From contig CAZRUA010000006.1 of assembly GCA_964603125.1 (NCBI GenBank), positions 1 through 64,000 on the forward strand: 64,000 nucleotides of DNA. The letters are read 5' to 3'. The translations under genes were made by a program, and so were the position numbers. This document shows positions 62,053 to 64,000 of the stretch, piece after piece (within the stretch, counting starts at the first letter, position 1; every line of letters begins with the position of its first letter). Source of the stretch: CAZRUA01 sp964603125. Lineage in GTDB: Bacteria > Bacteroidota > Bacteroidia > B-17B0 > Aurantibacillaceae. The notes under the pieces were generated by a model. It saw nothing but the letters and a program-made list of their open reading frames with translations. It made no database searches and was not told the origin of the DNA.

Positions 62053-62796
62053 ATGAAATCATCTAATAAAAAAACAATCATTTGGATTAGCCTATTTGCA
62101 ATAGCTATGGGATTCTTAGAAACATCTGTTGTTGTGTACTTAAGAAAATTGTATTATCCAATAGGTTTTAATTTTCCTTTAGCACCCGTAGAATCAACAA
62201 TAGCAGTTACAGAATTTTGGAGAGAAATAGCCACTATAATCATGCTTATTGGCGCTGGCATAATGGCAGGTAAAAACAAGTCAGAAAAATTTGCTTACTT
62301 CCTTTATGCCTTTGCTATTTGGGATTTATTTTATTACATATTTCTTAAGGTAATTTTAAACTGGCCTAACTCATTAATGACATGGGATATATTGTTTTTA
62401 GTACCTGTTCCATGGGTAGGACCCGTTATTGCACCTTGCATTATAGCATGCTTGATGATTGTTTTAGCTGGTTGTATTTTAAATAAAAGTTTTAAGAACA
62501 TAGAAGCGACACTAGATTTAAAAAACTGGTTATTACTAATAACTGGCTCCATTGTTTGCATATATGCCTTTTGCTTAGACTATATTGACTACGCTAATAG
62601 CAAGGGGTTCATGTGGTCATTAACCTCAGATACAAGCATGTTTAAAGAGGTAGAAAACTATGTGCCAAAACACTTTCATTGGGGATTATTTTCGCTTGGT
62701 TTATTTTTCATAGTAGGCGGAATAATTACTTATGCCTTTCAAAAAACTAAATCACTTCATATCAAAACTAATAATACATTAAAAAATGCAGCCTAA
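62053..62796 (+). CDS. Conserved membrane protein of unknown function
   Basis: 247 aa with seven or so hydrophobic helices. The sequence AIAMGFLETSVVVYLRKLYY, then FWREIATIIMLIGAGIMAG, FAIWDLFYYIFLK and TWDILFLVPVPWVGPVIAP is a pattern I have seen in conserved membrane proteins of many phyla without an assigned role. The charged residues inside helices (Glu in GFLETS, Glu in REIATI, Asp in WDLFYY) suggest transport or an intramembrane site, but this is inference. Third gene of the overlapping set, followed by a 140-base gap. Confidence 0.78.
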   Translation: MKSSNKKTIIWISLFAIAMGFLETSVVVYLRKLYYPIGFNFPLAPVESTIAVTEFWREIATIIMLIGAGIMAGKNKSEKFAYFLYAFAIWDLFYYIFLKVILNWPNSLMTWDILFLVPVPWVGPVIAPCIIACLMIVLAGCILNKSFKNIEATLDLKNWLLLITGSIVCIYAFCLDYIDYANSKGFMWSLTSDTSMFKEVENYVPKHFHWGLFSLGLFFIVGGIITYAFQKTKSLHIKTNNTLKNAA

Positions 62797-62936
62797 AACT
62801 AAAGCCCAAGTGTTTCATAAACTAGTGTTATTGTTTTTCGCCACGGCGAATCCGCATTAATTATGACGCTTTGAGCTTTGCTTTTAAAAATTTTAACCTA
62901 CTAATAAATCCATTTTTTAAACTCAAAATAAAAACC
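62797..62936 (+). other. Gap before the DUF4173 gene
   Basis: 140 bases with no gene. It contains a short GC-rich palindrome TTCGCC-AC-GGCGAA (62837-62850) and a direct CTTTGAGCTTTG, but neither a copy of the 25-base element nor a clear promoter pair. The last gene may be read through from the preceding operon. Confidence 0.4.
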
Positions 62937-64000
62937 ATGAAAAAACAAGATTCCATATTATTAGCGAGTACACTCGCCTACAGCTATTTATTTTACAAGC
63001 AACTAGCGGGTTTAAACTTCTTCATTTTTTCTATACTACTTGTTGTTGGTATATACTTTGCCACAAAAGAAACCAAGAAAAATTTACTTTGGTTATCAAT
63101 TGCTGCTAGCACAATAATTACAGGCTTATTTGTTTTCATGTACAATAGCAATTTATCCATTTTCACACATGTCGTATCAGCCATCTTATTATCGGCTTAC
63201 AGCTTTAATAGCCGAGCATCCATTATACTTAACTTTTTCTACGGCGTATATTCCATTGGTGGAGCTTTAGTGTTTTTAATTATAAATATAGCAACTCCAA
63301 CTCCTAAAGTAACAGCTGACGATTTGGAAGTTGAGCCAAAAAAGAAAAACAAAAGCTGGATAGGAATACTCATTGCAATAACCTTTATTGTTTTGTTTTT
63401 TGCTATGTACAAATCAGCAAACCCATTATTTGCCGAATACACAAAAGATATCAACTTAGATTTTATTAGCATTGCGTGGATAGGTTTTACATCTTTAGGT
63501 TTCCTTTTAATTTACGGTTTCTACAAACACCAACGTATCAAAGCTATTGATGCTTGGGAAAACAATATTCCAACTTCATTAAACCCCAATGCAACATATA
63601 AAACAAATAAATGGAATGAACTGAATGCAGCGGTTCTTCTTTTCGCAGGTTTAAACATTATGTTAATACTGATAAATGTTTTGGACATCAATTTTCTTTA
63701 CTACGGTGCTGGATTACCTAAAGGAATTTCGCACTCGGCATTTGTTCATAATGGAGTTGGAATGTTAACTTTTTCTATCATACTTGCAACTTCAATTATT
63801 CTATACATATTTAGAGGGGAAGCCAACTTCAACCCTAAAAGTAAACTATGCAAAGCTCTTGTTTACATTTGGATTGCACAAAATATTTTCATGCTAGTAT
63901 CAACTGCTATGCGCAACAATTTATACATTCATGAATTTTCGTTTACTTACAAACGTATAGGAGTTTATGTCTGGCTAGCCTCATCTGCAATAGGCTTAGC
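62937..64000 (+). CDS. DUF4173/DUF4153 membrane protein, N-terminal part (cut by window edge)
   Basis: The frame from the ATG at 62937 is open for 354 codons to the right edge. At least nine hydrophobic helices are visible. A charged cytosolic loop (DDLEVEPKKKNKSW) splits the first group from the rest. The late segment MRNNLYIHEFSFTYKRIGVY followed by VWLASSAIGLA is the family hallmark of DUF4173 (an invariant Arg and Arg/Tyr pattern), and GISHSAFVHNGVGML is also conserved. Function of the family is unknown. It is the last visible gene of the regulator cassette. Confidence 0.88.
   Translation, partial: MKKQDSILLASTLAYSYLFYKQLAGLNFFIFSILLVVGIYFATKETKKNLLWLSIAASTIITGLFVFMYNSNLSIFTHVVSAILLSAYSFNSRASIILNFFYGVYSIGGALVFLIINIATPTPKVTADDLEVEPKKKNKSWIGILIAITFIVLFFAMYKSANPLFAEYTKDINLDFISIAWIGFTSLGFLLIYGFYKHQRIKAIDAWENNIPTSLNPNATYKTNKWNELNAAVLLFAGLNIMLILINVLDINFLYYGAGLPKGISHSAFVHNGVGMLTFSIILATSIILYIFRGEANFNPKSKLCKALVYIWIAQNIFMLVSTAMRNNLYIHEFSFTYKRIGVYVWLASSAIGL

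Noticed and set aside
62837..62850. TTCGCC-AC-GGCGAA palindrome as a terminator
   Set aside because: The two-base loop is too short for the full stem and no T-run follows.
1..64000. tRNA, rRNA, riboswitch, CRISPR, insertion sequence or prophage
   Set aside because: Reading the intergenic gaps by eye gave no cloverleaf, rRNA, transposase, integrase or direct-repeat array; gaps are all under 300 bases. A covariance-model search could still find small RNAs.

Overview
The window comes from a low-G+C (about one third, by eye) member of the Bacteroidota. The evidence is a set of type IX secretion and gliding genes (PorU, PorV, GldJ, two PorP/SprF proteins, a PorE-like OmpA protein and a giant surface protein with a CHU_C-type C-terminus), a Bacteroidota-type sdhCAB operon, few Shine-Dalgarno sequences, and promoters of the TTTG-N19/20-TAnnTTTG form. 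It looks like ordinary chromosome. I saw no rRNA, tRNA, CRISPR array, insertion sequence, phage or integrase. Order-level placement (Flavobacteriales-like?) is a guess.

Layout. 1-4829 (minus): a tight operon of methyltransferase, ZIP metal transporter, priA and lnt (lnt is cut by the left edge). 4883-8866 (minus): a 2-oxoacid dehydrogenase E2 gene followed by a PorE-like TPR/PD40/OmpA protein. 9035-13451 (mostly plus): suhB-type phosphatase, then an operon of transglutaminase, YggS and a DMT permease, with one unknown gene on the minus strand. 13426-22495: the T9SS/gliding locus, with ispF-cdd and porU-porV on the minus strand and porP-gldJ diverging on the plus strand. 22643-26105 (minus): sdhCAB. 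26228-28396: a large PrsW-type protease. 28526-31200 (plus): fumC and a thiolase. 31212-37606 (minus): rluF, mutS, a bestrophin, a small secreted protein, ridA and cinA. 37672-42191 (plus): a DUF4197 lipoprotein, a COG2509 flavoprotein, and a yhhQ-rhomboid-MBL operon. 42193-55709 (minus): a five-gene operon for a 2120-residue cell-surface protein, its PorP/SprF partner, an OmpA/PKD/PD40 protein, an unknown exported protein and a membrane-bound SpoIIE-type phosphatase sensor. 56005-59124: cca and recN, convergent. 59253-64000 (plus): a winged-helix regulator among five poorly known membrane-protein genes, the last cut by the right edge.

How the parts fit. PorU (sortase), PorV (shuttle), GldJ and the first PorP serve the T9SS and gliding apparatus in the envelope. 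The giant protein ends in a T9SS type B-like sorting domain, so it is a likely substrate, with the adjacent PorP/SprF as its dedicated outer-membrane partner. The SpoIIE sensor at the end of that operon could report on surface assembly (inference). sdhCAB, fumC, the E2 gene and the thiolase are central carbon metabolism.

The two least described parts are the five-gene surface-protein/sensor operon and the 59-64 kb membrane cassette. In the cassette, a 25-base element with inverted CTTTG/CAAAG half-sites occurs twice (22 of 25 positions identical), just upstream of the first gene and again just after the regulator gene. This makes a self-contained regulon likely. Many start codons were moved downstream from TTG/GTG positions to the first sensible ATG; each case is noted.
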